Assembly (NCBI RefSeq): GCF_005406225.1
Contig: NZ_NXLY01000016.1
Coordinates: forward strand, 1 to 38,100
Direction: 5' to 3'
From: Campylobacter taeniopygiae
Lineage (GTDB): Bacteria; Campylobacterota; Campylobacteria; Campylobacterales; Campylobacteraceae
DNA length: 38,100 nucleotides
The notes beneath the pieces are model-generated. The model had not been told where the DNA came from and made no database searches. It worked only from the letters and a program-made list of their open reading frames with translations. The position numbers were made by a program, and so were the translations under genes. Shown piece by piece: positions 28,783 through 38,100 of this stretch. Each line of letters begins with the position of its first letter. Within the stretch, counting starts at the first letter, position 1.

Positions 28783-29901
28783 ATGGAATTAGACTATTAT
28801 GAGATTTTAGAAATTACACAAAGTGCAGATAAAGATACGATAAAAAAAGCTTATAGAAAAATGGCTTTAAAATATCATCCAGATAGAAATCAAGGAGATA
28901 AAGAAGCTGAAGACAAATTTAAATTAGTCAATGAAGCCTATGAGGTTTTGAGTAATGATGAAAAACGCGCTATTTATGATAGATATGGCAAAGATGGATT
29001 AAAAGGAGGAGGCTTTGGAAATACTTCTGGTTTTGGAGGTTTTGAGGACTTAGGGGATATTTTTTCTAGCTTTTTTGGTGATGGTTTTGGTCGTTCATCG
29101 CGTCGTAAGAAAACAAGTGATGAAAAATTTGCAAGTGATTTGATTGTTAATTTAAGATTGAGTTTTAAAGAAGCTATATTTGGATGTAAAAAAAATATAG
29201 ATTTTGTTTATAAAAATTCTTGCAAAACTTGTCAAGGAACAGGATCTAAAGATGGAAAACTTCAAACTTGCCCTAAGTGTAAAGGAAGCGGACAAGTAGG
29301 AATTTCTCAAGGATTTATCACTTTTGCACAAACTTGTCCGGAGTGCAAGGGAAGTGGAGAAAGCATTCGTGAAAAATGCAGCGATTGTAAAGGTAAAGGC
29401 TATGAAGAGATAAAAGATCAAGTTGAAATTAGTATCCCAGAAGGTGTAGATAGCGGGATGAATTTAAGAGTTAATTCTAAAGGTAATATAAGTAAAAATG
29501 GTTCTAGGGGCGACTTGTACGTTAAGATTATTGTTGATGAGGATAGAACTTTTATAAGAGATGAGAATGATATATATATAGAATATCCAGTATTTTTTAC
29601 TCAAGCTATTTTAGGACAGAGTGTGAAAGTTCCTACTATACGAGGAGAAGCGGTTTTAAATTTACCTAAAGGTGCTAAAGATGGTCAAAGATTTGTTCTT
29701 GAGAAAGAAGGGGTAAAAGATGTGCATAGTTCTTATATCGGTAATCAAATCGTCCAAATTTCTATTAAATTTCCTAATTCTTTAAACGATGAACAAAAAG
29801 AACTTTTAGAAAAACTCAGTGAAAGTTTTGGGATTAAAGATGGTATGCATCAAGAACAAAAGGGATTTTTTGAAAAAATAGCTGATTGGTTTAAATCATA
29901 G
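28783..29901 (+). CDS. dnaJ: Chaperone DnaJ
   Basis: A 372-residue class A Hsp40 that delivers substrates to DnaK. J domain with HPD at 32-34, a Gly/Phe-rich linker (about 73-105), four CxxCxGxG zinc repeats between about 148 and 208 ([32 protein letters not shown]), and the C-terminal beta domains. All cysteines are intact and the length is usual. RBS aagga lies in front of ATG. Confidence 0.97.
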   Translation: MELDYYEILEITQSADKDTIKKAYRKMALKYHPDRNQGDKEAEDKFKLVNEAYEVLSNDEKRAIYDRYGKDGLKGGGFGNTSGFGGFEDLGDIFSSFFGDGFGRSSRRKKTSDEKFASDLIVNLRLSFKEAIFGCKKNIDFVYKNSCKTCQGTGSKDGKLQTCPKCKGSGQVGISQGFITFAQTCPECKGSGESIREKCSDCKGKGYEEIKDQVEISIPEGVDSGMNLRVNSKGNISKNGSRGDLYVKIIVDEDRTFIRDENDIYIEYPVFFTQAILGQSVKVPTIRGEAVLNLPKGAKDGQRFVLEKEGVKDVHSSYIGNQIVQISIKFPNSLNDEQKELLEKLSESFGIKDGMHQEQKGFFEKIADWFKS

Positions 29902-29965
29902 CCAATCAAAAATTTTCTAAGACAACTGATAAACATTTTTTATAAAAAATGAAAGATTTTTTAGA

Positions 29966-30000
29966 CATAAAAAAAGCTAGGTTTTATAAAACCTAGCTTT
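29966..30000 (-). terminator. Strong palindromic terminator downstream of porA
   Basis: A perfect 28-base palindrome at 29973-30000 (aaagctaggtttta and its complement). On the - strand it is followed by a run of seven T (counting the end of the arm), making a good terminator for porA. On the + strand only three T follow, so it would stop dnaJ transcripts less well. Confidence 0.8.
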
Positions 30001-30024
30001 AAAAGTTTTAATTCTAAGTGATTT

Positions 30025-31272
30025 TTAGAATTTGTAAAGAGCTTGAAGTCTTACAGCGTTGTGATCGCCTTTAACACCATGATCTCTATCTACATTTACA
30101 TAAGAATAGAATGCTGAGAAGTCAAGTTTTGGAGAGTATTTATAATCTACTCTTGCAACTGCTTCTAATTTTTTACCACCAAGGCCTTCAAAGCCTGTTT
30201 TTGTTCCACCATATACGAAATCACCGCCTACGCGTACTGTTTCATTGAAAGTGTAACCAGCTGTTACGTAACCGAAGATATTTCTACCAAGGCTACCATT
30301 TAATTGAGAACCTTCAGTATAGAAAATTTCTTGACCAGCTAGTAAAGAACCAAGATTTCCTTGATCTTCAATTACAGTTAAAGTTGGTTTTTCTTTATCA
30401 CCGTAGTATAAACCACCAAGGCTAGCATCCCAACCATTTACTTCAATAGCACCTTTTAAAGCAAAGAAGTTGCCATTACCGGCTCCAGTAGTATCTTTAA
30501 GTTTGTTATCAACGGAGTTTCCTAAATAAGCACCTTCAAGAGTCCAATTTACACCATCAAAAATAGTTGTGCTATAAGCTACATCTAAAGCATACATGAA
30601 AGCATTTTCATCCATATAAGCTAACCATAATTGTGGGTTAAGTTGTCCACCAAGAGCTTCATAAGAACCTACAGCTGCAGCACCATAAAGATTTTTTTGC
30701 CAATTTAAAACAGGACTAGCGTCAGTATCACCATATTTTTGATCTTGTCCTTCATTAAAACTATCTACAGCGAATGCAGCTAAAGTTAAGCCATCGATGC
30801 TATTATTTACTACTTTTATACCTGTTCCAACTAAACCATCGATTTCGTTGTCTGTCCAGATAGTGTTAAGTTGTTGCTTACCAGCGATTACGCTTGTAGC
30901 TACATCTTCGTTTGTATAAGTTAAGTATAATTGACGAACATGGAATCCATCGCTAGTGTTGCTAATATTATTTGTATTATTTCCAAATCCACCATCTTTT
31001 GAGTTATAATCAAATTGAATGAAAGCTTTAAAATTATCTGCTATAGCAGCATTAAAATTAAGTTGTGCTCTGTATTGATGGTTTTGTTTGCTAGTAATTA
31101 AATCATTTCTATAACCAGGAAATTTTTTATCAAAAGAACCTGACTCATATCTGTATCTTAATACTCCAGATACATCGATATCTTTAATTACTTCTTCCAT
31201 TGGAGTAGCACTAGCTACAGAAAAAGCACCTGCAGTAAGAGCTGCAACTAAACTAAGTTTAACTAGTTTCAT
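30025..31272 (-). CDS. porA: Major outer membrane porin PorA (MOMP)
   Basis: A 415-residue general porin of Campylobacter. Signal peptide at residues 1-22 ([22 protein letters not shown]), then [13 protein letters not shown] and a chain of amphipathic beta strands ending in the outer-membrane signal VRLQALYKF with C-terminal Phe. The strands [34 protein letters not shown] and [20 protein letters not shown] are MOMP-typical; the loops between (about residues 35-60, 90-105 and 185-200) are where strains vary. Codon use favours codons such as gct, aaa and gta, and is less AT-skewed than the neighbours, as expected for a very highly expressed gene. RBS aaggag 7-8 bases before ATG. Confidence 0.97.
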   Translation of the reverse strand: MKLVKLSLVAALTAGAFSVASATPMEEVIKDIDVSGVLRYRYESGSFDKKFPGYRNDLITSKQNHQYRAQLNFNAAIADNFKAFIQFDYNSKDGGFGNNTNNISNTSDGFHVRQLYLTYTNEDVATSVIAGKQQLNTIWTDNEIDGLVGTGIKVVNNSIDGLTLAAFAVDSFNEGQDQKYGDTDASPVLNWQKNLYGAAAVGSYEALGGQLNPQLWLAYMDENAFMYALDVAYSTTIFDGVNWTLEGAYLGNSVDNKLKDTTGAGNGNFFALKGAIEVNGWDASLGGLYYGDKEKPTLTVIEDQGNLGSLLAGQEIFYTEGSQLNGSLGRNIFGYVTAGYTFNETVRVGGDFVYGGTKTGFEGLGGKKLEAVARVDYKYSPKLDFSAFYSYVNVDRDHGVKGDHNAVRLQALYKF

Positions 31273-31278
31273 GAGAAT

Positions 31279-31322
31279 TCTCCTTCTTAAAATTAAAATT
31301 AAAACGATGTAATTGTAGCATA
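31279..31322 (-). promoter_or_regulatory. porA promoter (extended -10) and RBS
   Basis: On the - strand TATGCTACAAT gives an extended -10 with core TACAAT at 31312-31317. Aaggag at 31280-31285 is the ribosome-binding site. The untranslated leader would be about 30-35 bases. Confidence 0.6.
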
Positions 31323-31384
31323 AAAAATAAGAGTTTATCTTAAAAAATACTTAAAGTTTATTTTTGGATTTAATTTTGAAGTCA

Positions 31385-31425
31385 TAAAAAGACAAAATCT
31401 AGTCGAGTATGTAACTCAACTAGAT
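31385..31425 (-). terminator. Hairpin between dsbD and porA, probable dsbD terminator
   Basis: A 12-base-pair stem with arms at 31397-31408 and 31414-31425 and loop atgta. One pair is C-A on the + strand but G-T on the - strand, so the RNA folds better from the - strand. There it is followed by ttttgtcttttt, a broken T tract, as expected for a terminator that insulates porA from dsbD. On the + strand it would instead be the leader hairpin of a tiny reading frame (31447-31470). Confidence 0.55.
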
Positions 31426-31446
31426 GCAATTTTAAGGAGTTTTCTT

Positions 31447-31470
31447 ATGAATGTTTGTATTCGTTTGTAA
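31447..31470 (+). CDS. Possible 7-codon leader peptide with strong RBS
   Basis: ATG-to-TAA frame encoding MNVCIRL, preceded at 7 bases by a perfect aaggag (31434-31439) and by the hairpin at 31397-31425. A weak + strand -10-like TTTAAT lies at 31369-31374 after a T tract. Such hairpin, RBS and very short peptide combinations resemble regulatory leader peptides (the Cys and Arg-Leu codons could sense amino-acid supply). However, no gene follows on the + strand: the next gene, dsbD, is antisense. It may be a leftover leader or chance. Confidence 0.3.
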   Translation: MNVCIRL

Positions 31471-31547
31471 GTATAAAAATTAAAAGTAAATGATAAGTAA
31501 TTATAAAAATTTTAAATCTTATTTTGAATTTTTATAAAAATTTGTTT

Positions 31548-33254
31548 TCATGATTTTAACTTTTTTAACAAATCATCGGCACTTATAAAACCTGTAATTT
31601 TTAATTTTTCTTTACCATTTTCAAAAAAAATCAAAACAGGCGGTCCAAAAACATTAAATTTTTTCATTGTTTTTATGTCTTCATTATTGTTTTGACTGAC
31701 ATCAACTTTGATCAATTTATATTTTTTAACTTGATCAATAACTCTTTGATCACTAAAAGTAAGTTCATCTAAGAGTTTGCAATTTTCACACCAAGACGCT
31801 GTAAAATCAAGCATTAAGGCTTGATTGTTTTTTATTTCTTGATTGATTTGATCAAGATTGTTTATAAAATGATAATTTAAAGCTTGATTTTCTTGCTTTG
31901 TGCTAAAGTTTAAAGGGTTTAAAAAATCTTTTGCTCCAAAAAGTCCACCTAAAAATAAACAAAGAGAATAGCTTAAAACTAAAATCAAAATGCTTTTTTT
32001 AATCTTAGCAAAAGCATCAAGAGCTTTTTCAAAAATTCCCATAAAAACACTAAAAAACACACCTAAAATTCCAAAGGCCATTAAAATGTAATGAGTCTCT
32101 ATGATACGAGAGAGTATCCAAATGGCCATCGCAAGCATAACAAAGCCAAAAAATACTTTTATTTTTTCCATCCAAGCACCAGGTTTTAAAAATCCTAACC
32201 CTAAGCCTATAAAAAGCAAAGGAATTCCCATGCCAAAACTCATTATAAAAAGGGCACTTCCGCCAAGCAATGCATCTTTGGTATTTGCTATGTATATTAA
32301 GGCTCCAGCCAAAGGAGCTGCTACGCAAGGTCCTACGATCAAAGCAGATAAAAAGCCCATGATGGCTATACCTATAATACCTTTTTTATTATCGCTTTTT
32401 TTGTGTATGAAATTTTGAAATTTTAAAGGCATTTCAAAACGTAAAATATCAAACATCGCAAGTGCAAAAAGAACAAAAATCAGCGCAAAAATAATTAAAA
32501 CGCTAGGTTTTTGTAAAATTCCTTGAACACTTGCACCTAAAAAACTCGCAATCACTCCAGCAATTGCGTATGCTAAAGACATAAAAAATACATAAATAAA
32601 AGAAAGAAAAAAGCTGTGTTTTTTAGAATTTTTACCCCCGCTTTTTGCGATCAATAAGGAAGATAAAATAGGGATCATAGGTAAAATACAAGGCGTAAGA
32701 GAGAGTAAAATTCCATAGCCAAAAAAACTAAGCAAAATCCAAAAAAGATTATTTGTAGCTAGAAAATTAGCAATCATTCCTTCTTCGGATTGAGAATTAA
32801 AAGTTTCTTTAGGTTTGGTTTGTTTAGTTTGTTTGTAAGGTTTTGAAACTGAAAATTGGTTGTTTTGATAGCTTAGATCTAGATACCAAATTTGAGGGTT
32901 ATAACATAAACCTTGTTTAGAACAACCTTGAAATTCGAATTTGATTTGATTGAGATTGTTTTTAGCATAATGTTCTAAAAGTAAATTAGGCAAGGCTAAA
33001 TTTAATTCTTTAAAATATACTTTTTCGTTATTTTCTTCAACACTTGGGGGAAAATTTAAAAAAGATGTTATATCTTTGTCGTTAATGTGAAGTTTGATTT
33101 TGTTTGCATATAGATAAATATCTTGTCCTAATTTTACATCGATGATAATAGAACTATCGTATTTTTTTGAATCAACATGAAAAGCATCGTTTAAAGATAA
33201 AATGGAAGCAAATGAAATGCAAAAATTTAATAAAAGTATTATAATAAAACGCAA
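31548..33254 (-). CDS. dsbD: Thiol:disulfide interchange protein DsbD
   Basis: A 568-residue inner-membrane reductant shuttle that carries electrons from cytoplasmic thioredoxin to periplasmic partners. Signal peptide (about 1-17), an N-terminal periplasmic domain with the Cys pair C111/C117 (GCSKQGLCYNP), eight hydrophobic segments from about 170 to 440 with the transmembrane cysteines C189 (LTPCILPMIP) and C310 (VGPCVAAPLAGA), and a C-terminal thioredoxin domain with WCENC (C489/C492) and the cis-Pro FGPPVL. All redox cysteines are present. The start is TTG after aagga; the signal peptide supports it. Confidence 0.95.
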   Translation of the reverse strand: MRFIIILLLNFCISFASILSLNDAFHVDSKKYDSSIIIDVKLGQDIYLYANKIKLHINDKDITSFLNFPPSVEENNEKVYFKELNLALPNLLLEHYAKNNLNQIKFEFQGCSKQGLCYNPQIWYLDLSYQNNQFSVSKPYKQTKQTKPKETFNSQSEEGMIANFLATNNLFWILLSFFGYGILLSLTPCILPMIPILSSLLIAKSGGKNSKKHSFFLSFIYVFFMSLAYAIAGVIASFLGASVQGILQKPSVLIIFALIFVLFALAMFDILRFEMPLKFQNFIHKKSDNKKGIIGIAIMGFLSALIVGPCVAAPLAGALIYIANTKDALLGGSALFIMSFGMGIPLLFIGLGLGFLKPGAWMEKIKVFFGFVMLAMAIWILSRIIETHYILMAFGILGVFFSVFMGIFEKALDAFAKIKKSILILVLSYSLCLFLGGLFGAKDFLNPLNFSTKQENQALNYHFINNLDQINQEIKNNQALMLDFTASWCENCKLLDELTFSDQRVIDQVKKYKLIKVDVSQNNNEDIKTMKKFNVFGPPVLIFFENGKEKLKITGFISADDLLKKLKS

Positions 33255-33340
33255 TTATTTTTCCTTTTTAGAATGTGTTTTTGATTGAAATTATATTTTT
33301 TTGTAGTAAATTAAAAAAGCTTTTTTATTAAAAAATAAAA

Positions 33341-33348
33341 ATTATAAT
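33341..33348. promoter_or_regulatory. Overlapping -10 boxes between dsbD and macA
   Basis: ATTATAAT reads TATAAT on the + strand (33343-33348) and on the - strand (33341-33346), in the 194-base gap between divergent dsbD and macA. The + strand version would give macA a leader of about 93 bases. A 16-base perfect palindrome (taaaaaagc and its complement) lies just to the left, near 33311-33327. AT content is so high that this stays tentative. Confidence 0.35.
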
Positions 33349-33448
33349 ACTTTAACTTATATTTAAACGTTAAAAATTTACAATAATTCACAAAAAATTC
33401 ACTTTCAAACTTTAAAATTGATATTAATAATAATTAATAAGGTTTTTA

Positions 33449-34609
33449 ATGAAAAAAAAGATTATTTTTATAGTAGTGTTTTTGATTGTTATTTTTAGTG
33501 GGATTTATTATTGGTTTTTTTATGATAAAGAAAAGGTGACTTACCTCACTCAAAAAATACAAAGAGACAATATATCTCAATCCATAGAGGCCATAGGAAA
33601 AGTTTATGCTAAAGATCAAGTTGATGTTGGAGCTCAAGTTAGCGGACAAATTTTAAAACTTTACGTGGATGTGGGTTCTTATGTCAAACAAGGCGATTTG
33701 ATCGCTCAAATTGATAAAGATAAGCAGCAAAATGATTTGGATATTACAAAAGCAGAACTTCAAAGTGCTAAGGCAAATTTAGAAAGCAAGAAGGTTGCCT
33801 TAGATATTGCTTTAAAACAATACGAAAGAGAAAAGAAGCTTTACGCTTTAAAGGCGACTTCTTTAGAGAATTTAGAAAGTCAAAAAAATAATTATTACAC
33901 TCTTAAAGCCAATGTTGCCGATCTTAATGCACAAGTTGTTCAGCTTGAAATCACGCTTAAAAATGCTCAAAAAGATTTAGATTATACCACGATAACCGCT
34001 CCGATTAATGGGGTGATTATTAATGTAGCAGTTGATGAAGGACAAACTGTTAATGCAAATCAAAACACACCTACTATAGTTCGCATAGCTAATTTAGATG
34101 AAATGGAAGTGAGAATGGAAGTTGCCGAAGCGGATGTGAGTAAGATAAAAGTAGGAACAGAACTTAATTTTTCTTTATTAAGCGATCCTCAAAAGACTTA
34201 TCATGCTAAAATAGAAAGCATCGATCCAGCTGATACTGAAGTGAGTGATTCGAGTTCAAATTCGGATTCAAGTTCTTCTAGTTCAACTTCTAATGCGATT
34301 TATTATTATGCTAAATTTTATGTTCCAAATAAAGATAATTTTTTACGTATAGGTATGAGTGTTGAAAATGAGATCATCGTTGCGAGTGCTAAAAATGTGA
34401 TTGTCGTTCCAAACTATGCGATTAAAAACGATGAAAAAGGTTATTATGTCGAGGTTTTAGAAAATGATGAAGCTGTTAAAAAATACGTTAAACTTGGGAT
34501 TAAAGATGCTATTAATACTGAAATTTTACAAGGTGTGAGTGAAAATGAGAATTTAATACTCAGCTCTAGTGCTGATGGACTTGCATCAAAAATTAAATTG
34601 AGATTTTAA
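33449..34609 (+). CDS. macA: MacA-type periplasmic membrane fusion protein
   Basis: A 386-residue HlyD/RND-type adaptor. N-terminal anchor at residues 5-24, lipoyl half-motif ([24 protein letters not shown] at 60-83), an alpha hairpin (about 95-175) rich in Lys/Gln/Leu that reaches the TolC partner, the second lipoyl half ([10 protein letters not shown]), and beta-barrel and membrane-proximal domains. A Ser-rich insert (266-281) breaks the beta barrel before AIYYYAKF. It is followed by macB with a 1-base overlap, then by a TolC-like gene. RBS taagg lies before ATG. The substrate is not evident; macrolides or peptides are known for MacAB pumps. Confidence 0.9.
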   Translation: MKKKIIFIVVFLIVIFSGIYYWFFYDKEKVTYLTQKIQRDNISQSIEAIGKVYAKDQVDVGAQVSGQILKLYVDVGSYVKQGDLIAQIDKDKQQNDLDITKAELQSAKANLESKKVALDIALKQYEREKKLYALKATSLENLESQKNNYYTLKANVADLNAQVVQLEITLKNAQKDLDYTTITAPINGVIINVAVDEGQTVNANQNTPTIVRIANLDEMEVRMEVAEADVSKIKVGTELNFSLLSDPQKTYHAKIESIDPADTEVSDSSSNSDSSSSSSTSNAIYYYAKFYVPNKDNFLRIGMSVENEIIVASAKNVIVVPNYAIKNDEKGYYVEVLENDEAVKKYVKLGIKDAINTEILQGVSENENLILSSSADGLASKIKLRF

Positions 34610-36540
34610 TGATTTGCTTAAGAAATATCTATAAAAATATAGGTGAAAATGCTATTTTAAAAAATATCAATCTTGATATAGAAAAGGGTGAATTTGTAGC
34701 AATTATCGGTCAAAGCGGAAGCGGAAAAACCTCTTTGCTTAATATCATAGGAACTTTGGATAGTCCAAGCAGTGGAAATTATTTATTAGATGAGTATGAG
34801 GTTACTAATCTTAACCATGATGAAAAAGCGAGATTAAGACGTGAAAAAATAGGTTTTATTTTTCAGCGTTATAATCTTTTAAATTTATTTAATTCTAGTG
34901 AAAATGTTTCTTTACCTGCTATTTATGCGGGTAAAAGTGTGCAAGAGAGAAAACAAAGATCTAAAGAGCTTTTAAGCGATCTTGATCTAGGTCATAAGCT
35001 TTATTCTAAGCCTAATGAGTTAAGTGGCGGACAACAACAACGCGTTTCTATAGCAAGAGCTTTGATGAATGGCGGAGAATTGATTTTAGCTGATGAGCCA
35101 ACGGGAGCTTTAGATAGCAAAAGTGGGATTATGGTGCTTGAAATTTTGCAAAAATTAAATAAGCAAGGCCATACTATTGTTTTAGTTACTCATGATCCTA
35201 AAATCGCCCAACAAGCTAAAAGAGTTATTGAAATAAAAGATGGTGAAATTTTAAGCGATAGCAAAGAGAAAAAAAGCATAAATGATCAAAAAATTACTCC
35301 TAGAGTGATGACGAAAGAAAGAAAAACTTTAGCTTTGCTTAAAAATCAAGCTTTTGAATGTTTTAAAATCGCTTATTCTTCTATAATTGCACATAAGTTG
35401 CGTTCTATTTTAACGATGCTTGGTATTATTATAGGAATTGCCTCTGTGGTTTGTGTCGTGGCTTTAGGGCTTGGCTCGCAAGCTAGAGTTTTGCAATCTA
35501 TCTCTGATCTTGGCACAAGTAGTATAGAGATCTTTCCAGGTAAAGGATTTGGAGATTTGCGTTCGGGTAAGACGAGGCTTAATTTTAGTGATCTAAAAAC
35601 TTTAAAAAGCTTGAATTTTTTAGAAGCTGTGGATGCTTACACTAGCTCTTCAGGCGTGGCAACTTATAGTAATATTTCTTTAAACGCTAAAGCCGAGGGA
35701 GTAGGGGTTAATAATTTTGCCATTGATGGCTTAAAGATTGATACAGGAAGAATTTTAAGTGAAGATGAGGTGCAGCATAGTTCAAATGTTGTCGTTCTTG
35801 ATTTTAATGCTAAAAAGAATTTATTTCCAGAATTAAGCAATGAAGATGTTTTAGGCCGAGTGGTGATTTTTGATTCTCAACCTTTTAAAATTATAGGAAT
35901 TTTGAAAAAAGATCAAAATAAAATATTTGATGATAATGTTGTGCGTCTTTACATCCCTTATACAACGCTTATGAATAAAATTACTGGAGATAAAAAATTG
36001 CGTGAAATTGTTGTTAAGGTTAAAGATGATATGGATTCTACTTTAGCTGAAAGTGCGATTATACGTGTTTTAACCCTTAAAAGAGGGCAAAAAGATTTCT
36101 TCACTTTCAATTCTGACACTTTTAGAAAAACCTATACAGCAAACAAAAAAACAACAACAATACTTACAATTTGTGTAGCGATCATCGCTCTTGTGGTTGG
36201 AGGAATTGGTGTGATGAATATCATGCTTGTTTCTGTGAGTGAAAGAACAAGAGAAATTGGAATTCGTATGGCTATAGGTGCTAGAAGAGAAGATATTATG
36301 ATGCAATTTTTAATTGAAGCGATTATGATATGTACTATAGGGGCGATTTTGGGGGTTATTTTATCTGTATTTGTGATCTTTGCTTTTAATCATTTAAGCA
36401 CTGATTTTCCGATGATTTTAAATGCATATTCTATACTTTTAGGCCTTTTAAGTTCAATTTTAATCGGAGTGATTTTTGGATTTTTTCCTGCTAGAAATGC
36501 GGCGAATTTAAATCCTATTCATGCTTTATCAAAGGAATAA
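34609..36540 (+). CDS. macB: MacB-type ABC exporter (ATPase fused to FtsX-like permease)
   Basis: A 643-residue fusion. The N-terminal ATPase carries Walker A GQSGSGKT at 34-41, the Q-loop FIFQRYN, signature [15 protein letters not shown] and [13 protein letters not shown], and H-loop VTHDP. Then a linker (225-255), TM1 (about 268-288), a periplasmic domain of about 230 residues, and three C-terminal TM segments (about 525-548, 565-598 and 608-630) with the MacB/FtsX core [20 protein letters not shown] and IGARR. It ends PIHALSKE, usual for MacB. This is a mechanotransmitting exporter acting on periplasmic substrates through TolC. Confidence 0.94.
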   Translation: MICLRNIYKNIGENAILKNINLDIEKGEFVAIIGQSGSGKTSLLNIIGTLDSPSSGNYLLDEYEVTNLNHDEKARLRREKIGFIFQRYNLLNLFNSSENVSLPAIYAGKSVQERKQRSKELLSDLDLGHKLYSKPNELSGGQQQRVSIARALMNGGELILADEPTGALDSKSGIMVLEILQKLNKQGHTIVLVTHDPKIAQQAKRVIEIKDGEILSDSKEKKSINDQKITPRVMTKERKTLALLKNQAFECFKIAYSSIIAHKLRSILTMLGIIIGIASVVCVVALGLGSQARVLQSISDLGTSSIEIFPGKGFGDLRSGKTRLNFSDLKTLKSLNFLEAVDAYTSSSGVATYSNISLNAKAEGVGVNNFAIDGLKIDTGRILSEDEVQHSSNVVVLDFNAKKNLFPELSNEDVLGRVVIFDSQPFKIIGILKKDQNKIFDDNVVRLYIPYTTLMNKITGDKKLREIVVKVKDDMDSTLAESAIIRVLTLKRGQKDFFTFNSDTFRKTYTANKKTTTILTICVAIIALVVGGIGVMNIMLVSVSERTREIGIRMAIGARREDIMMQFLIEAIMICTIGAILGVILSVFVIFAFNHLSTDFPMILNAYSILLGLLSSILIGVIFGFFPARNAANLNPIHALSKE

Positions 36541-36541
36541 A

Positions 36542-37909
36542 ATGAAAATTTTAATCAGCTTTTTAATCGGTTTTTTTATAACAGCTTGTGGGACAAAGTT
36601 GGTTTTACCCAAAGAGCCTTCGATAAAACAGAGTGATTTAAAGGATTTAAATATAAGTTATGAATGGTACAAAGCTTATGGTAATAAGCGTTTGGATGAA
36701 TTTATAGATTATGTTTTAAAAAATAATAGCGATGTTAAAGTGGCGAGATTAAATTTATTGAGTGCTTTGGCTAGGGCTGATTTGATTGATTATGATTTAT
36801 ATCCGAGTTTGAGTGCTAATTTGGGATTTGCAAAGAGTAAAAATTTAAATTCAGGATTAGAAGGTAAAAATTTTAACAATGCTTTAAATTTAAGTTATGA
36901 ATTAGACATTTATGGAAAGATAAGAGATAGTGCAAAGGCAAGTGAATTTAGTGCAAAGGCAAGTGAATATGATTTGCAAAATTTAAAAATCAGCATGGTT
37001 AATACAGCTTTAAATGATGTTTTTGAACTTGCCTATTTTAATGATATGCAAAATTTACTTGAACAATATTTTCAAAATTTAACTCAAATGAAAGAGCTTT
37101 ATACTTATAAATACGAGCTTGGAAAGATAGAAGAGCTTGATTTGCTGAATTTAGAGCAAAGTGCTTTAAAAGCAAAGCAAAATCTTTTAAGCAATGAGCA
37201 AAATAGAAATTTATTGATTAAAAATTTGCAAGATTTGTTAGGCAAAAAAGAGGGGTTTTCTTATATAGAATATTTTAAAACCTTGTCTTTGTCTGATTTT
37301 AAAGAGTTAAAGCCTGAATTTAACATTCCTTTAAAAGTACTTGCTTATCGTCCGGATGTACAAGTTAAGATCAATAATCTAAAATCCGCTTTTAAAGATT
37401 ACACCTCTATGCAAAAATCCATATTGCCAAGTGTTTCTTTGGGCGGAATTTTAAATGGCAGTGATGAAAATTTTAATGATAGTTTTAAATTTGAAATTTT
37501 AAGCGGAAATATCAAAATTTCCCTTCCTTTTCTTGATTATGGTAGAGTGCGTCAAAATATCAAAATTTCAGAATTTGAATACGATAAACTTTTAGTAGAA
37601 TACGAACAAATTTTACAAAGTGCGATTAATGAATATGAGCTTAATTATAAGGATTATCAAAGCAATATTTCACTTTTAAAAAATTTAGAAGAGATTAACT
37701 CAAAAGAAAAGTTGATCAAAAAAGCTTATTATGAAAAATATAATTTAGGCAAAAGCGAGTTAAAAGATTATCTAGATGCTGCCAATGCTTTAAATTCTAG
37801 CGAAGAAGAACTTTTGAGGGCAAAATTTAATCTTTATAAAACGATCAATTTATATTATCAAATCACTGCTATAGGAGAAAAATCTTTCAAATTTAATCCC
37901 AAAAAATAA
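36542..37909 (+). CDS. TolC-like outer-membrane efflux lipoprotein
   Basis: A 455-residue outer-membrane factor. The signal peptide has a lipobox (ITAC) with Cys16, so the mature protein is acylated as in the OprM/CmeC branch. Two homologous halves with long alpha-helical hairpins are seen, including KYELGKIEELDLLNLEQSALKAK in half one and KYNLGKSELKDYLDAANALNSSEEELLRAK in half two, and AYRPDVQVKINNLKSA at the half boundary. The frame is open from 36521, but the start at 36542 has aagga in front, is one base after the macB stop and gives a clean signal peptide. It completes the MacAB tripartite pump. Confidence 0.9.
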   Translation: MKILISFLIGFFITACGTKLVLPKEPSIKQSDLKDLNISYEWYKAYGNKRLDEFIDYVLKNNSDVKVARLNLLSALARADLIDYDLYPSLSANLGFAKSKNLNSGLEGKNFNNALNLSYELDIYGKIRDSAKASEFSAKASEYDLQNLKISMVNTALNDVFELAYFNDMQNLLEQYFQNLTQMKELYTYKYELGKIEELDLLNLEQSALKAKQNLLSNEQNRNLLIKNLQDLLGKKEGFSYIEYFKTLSLSDFKELKPEFNIPLKVLAYRPDVQVKINNLKSAFKDYTSMQKSILPSVSLGGILNGSDENFNDSFKFEILSGNIKISLPFLDYGRVRQNIKISEFEYDKLLVEYEQILQSAINEYELNYKDYQSNISLLKNLEEINSKEKLIKKAYYEKYNLGKSELKDYLDAANALNSSEEELLRAKFNLYKTINLYYQITAIGEKSFKFNPKK

Positions 37910-38015
37910 ATCAACTAAAACCAAAAATATTAACAAGAACAAAAAATAAAAACAAGATAATTCAACTAAGAATAATAGAAGATAACAAAAACTAAAAACT
38001 AAAAACCAAAGAAAT
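37905..38015. other. Highly A-rich low-complexity spacer after the efflux operon
   Basis: About 110 bases made mostly of A with scattered C and T and few G on the + strand, containing loose repeats of an actaaaaac-like unit near 37991-38008. No RBS, tRNA or credible reading frame is seen. Confidence 0.6.
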
Positions 38016-38047
38016 AAAACCACTGATTTAATCAGTAGTTTTATTTT
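38016..38047 (+). terminator. Terminator downstream of the macAB-tolC-like operon
   Basis: Hairpin with arms aaaac and actgat against atcagt and gtttt, one C-A mismatch, loop tta, followed by attttg. It lies 107 bases after the stop of the outer-membrane factor gene and reads as a terminator on the + strand; the A run gives it some activity on the - strand too. Confidence 0.65.
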
Positions 38048-38100
38048 GAAATGATTTTTACAAAAAGGAAAACCCACCCAACACTAACCCACAATTTGTT

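Noticed and set aside
36521-36541. Longer start for the TolC-like gene inside macB
   Set aside because: It would add MLYQRNK in front of a clean lipoprotein signal peptide; the ATG at 36542 has the better RBS.
37850-38077. Very hydrophobic 75-residue frame on the - strand, a possible small membrane protein
   Set aside because: It is the T-rich complement of an A-rich spacer and terminator, giving Phe and Leu by composition; it has no RBS and overlaps the end of the efflux gene.

Overview
The window is very AT-rich and densely coded. It carries the Campylobacter major porin gene porA, the racR-racS/dnaJ pair, the hydABCD hydrogenase operon and the adhesin gene flpA. The gene order from mrdB to porA matches, as I remember it, the Cj1282-Cj1259 segment of the C. 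jejuni genome. The source is therefore almost certainly a thermotolerant Campylobacter of the jejuni/coli group; I cannot name the species from sequence alone. No stretch above about 300 bases lacks a gene. The largest gaps are 275 bases (porA-dsbD), 245 bases (array end to mrdB, holding a tRNA) and 194 bases (dsbD-macA).

Left edge (2-5170, + strand): a head-to-tail array of four paralogous genes of unknown function, the first cut by the window edge. Each complete copy starts with the same Sec signal peptide and alternates near-identical blocks with variable blocks. The copies follow one another with 2-base gaps or a 4-base overlap and end in one terminator. The array lies on the 3' side of a CAU-anticodon tRNA gene. 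It is the least explained and most interesting part of the window.

Middle (5417-21961): envelope, cell-division and housekeeping genes. mrdB/rodA points left. Then come, all on the + strand and closely packed, an RluD-type pseudouridine synthase, the fibronectin-binding lipoprotein gene flpA, trmB, ftsE, ftsX, an EnvC-like M23-domain gene, pyrH, rpoZ, spoT, tyrS, an NPD/FabK-type flavoprotein gene, amiA and mnmC. FtsE, FtsX, the EnvC-like protein and AmiA together look like a complete amidase-control pathway for septal peptidoglycan.

Right-middle (22058-31272): hydABCD (membrane-bound [NiFe] uptake hydrogenase), then on the - strand the racR-racS-recR cluster, a divergent dnaJ, and the major porin gene porA, bounded by a strong palindromic terminator.

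Right edge (31397-37909): dsbD (-), then macA-macB and a TolC-like outer-membrane lipoprotein gene (+), a complete tripartite efflux operon. In C. jejuni as I recall it, dsbD-macAB lies far from porA (around Cj0603-Cj0608), so the porA-dsbD junction is a likely rearrangement point. A hairpin and a ribosome-binding site with a 7-codon reading frame, not attached to any downstream gene, sit in that junction.
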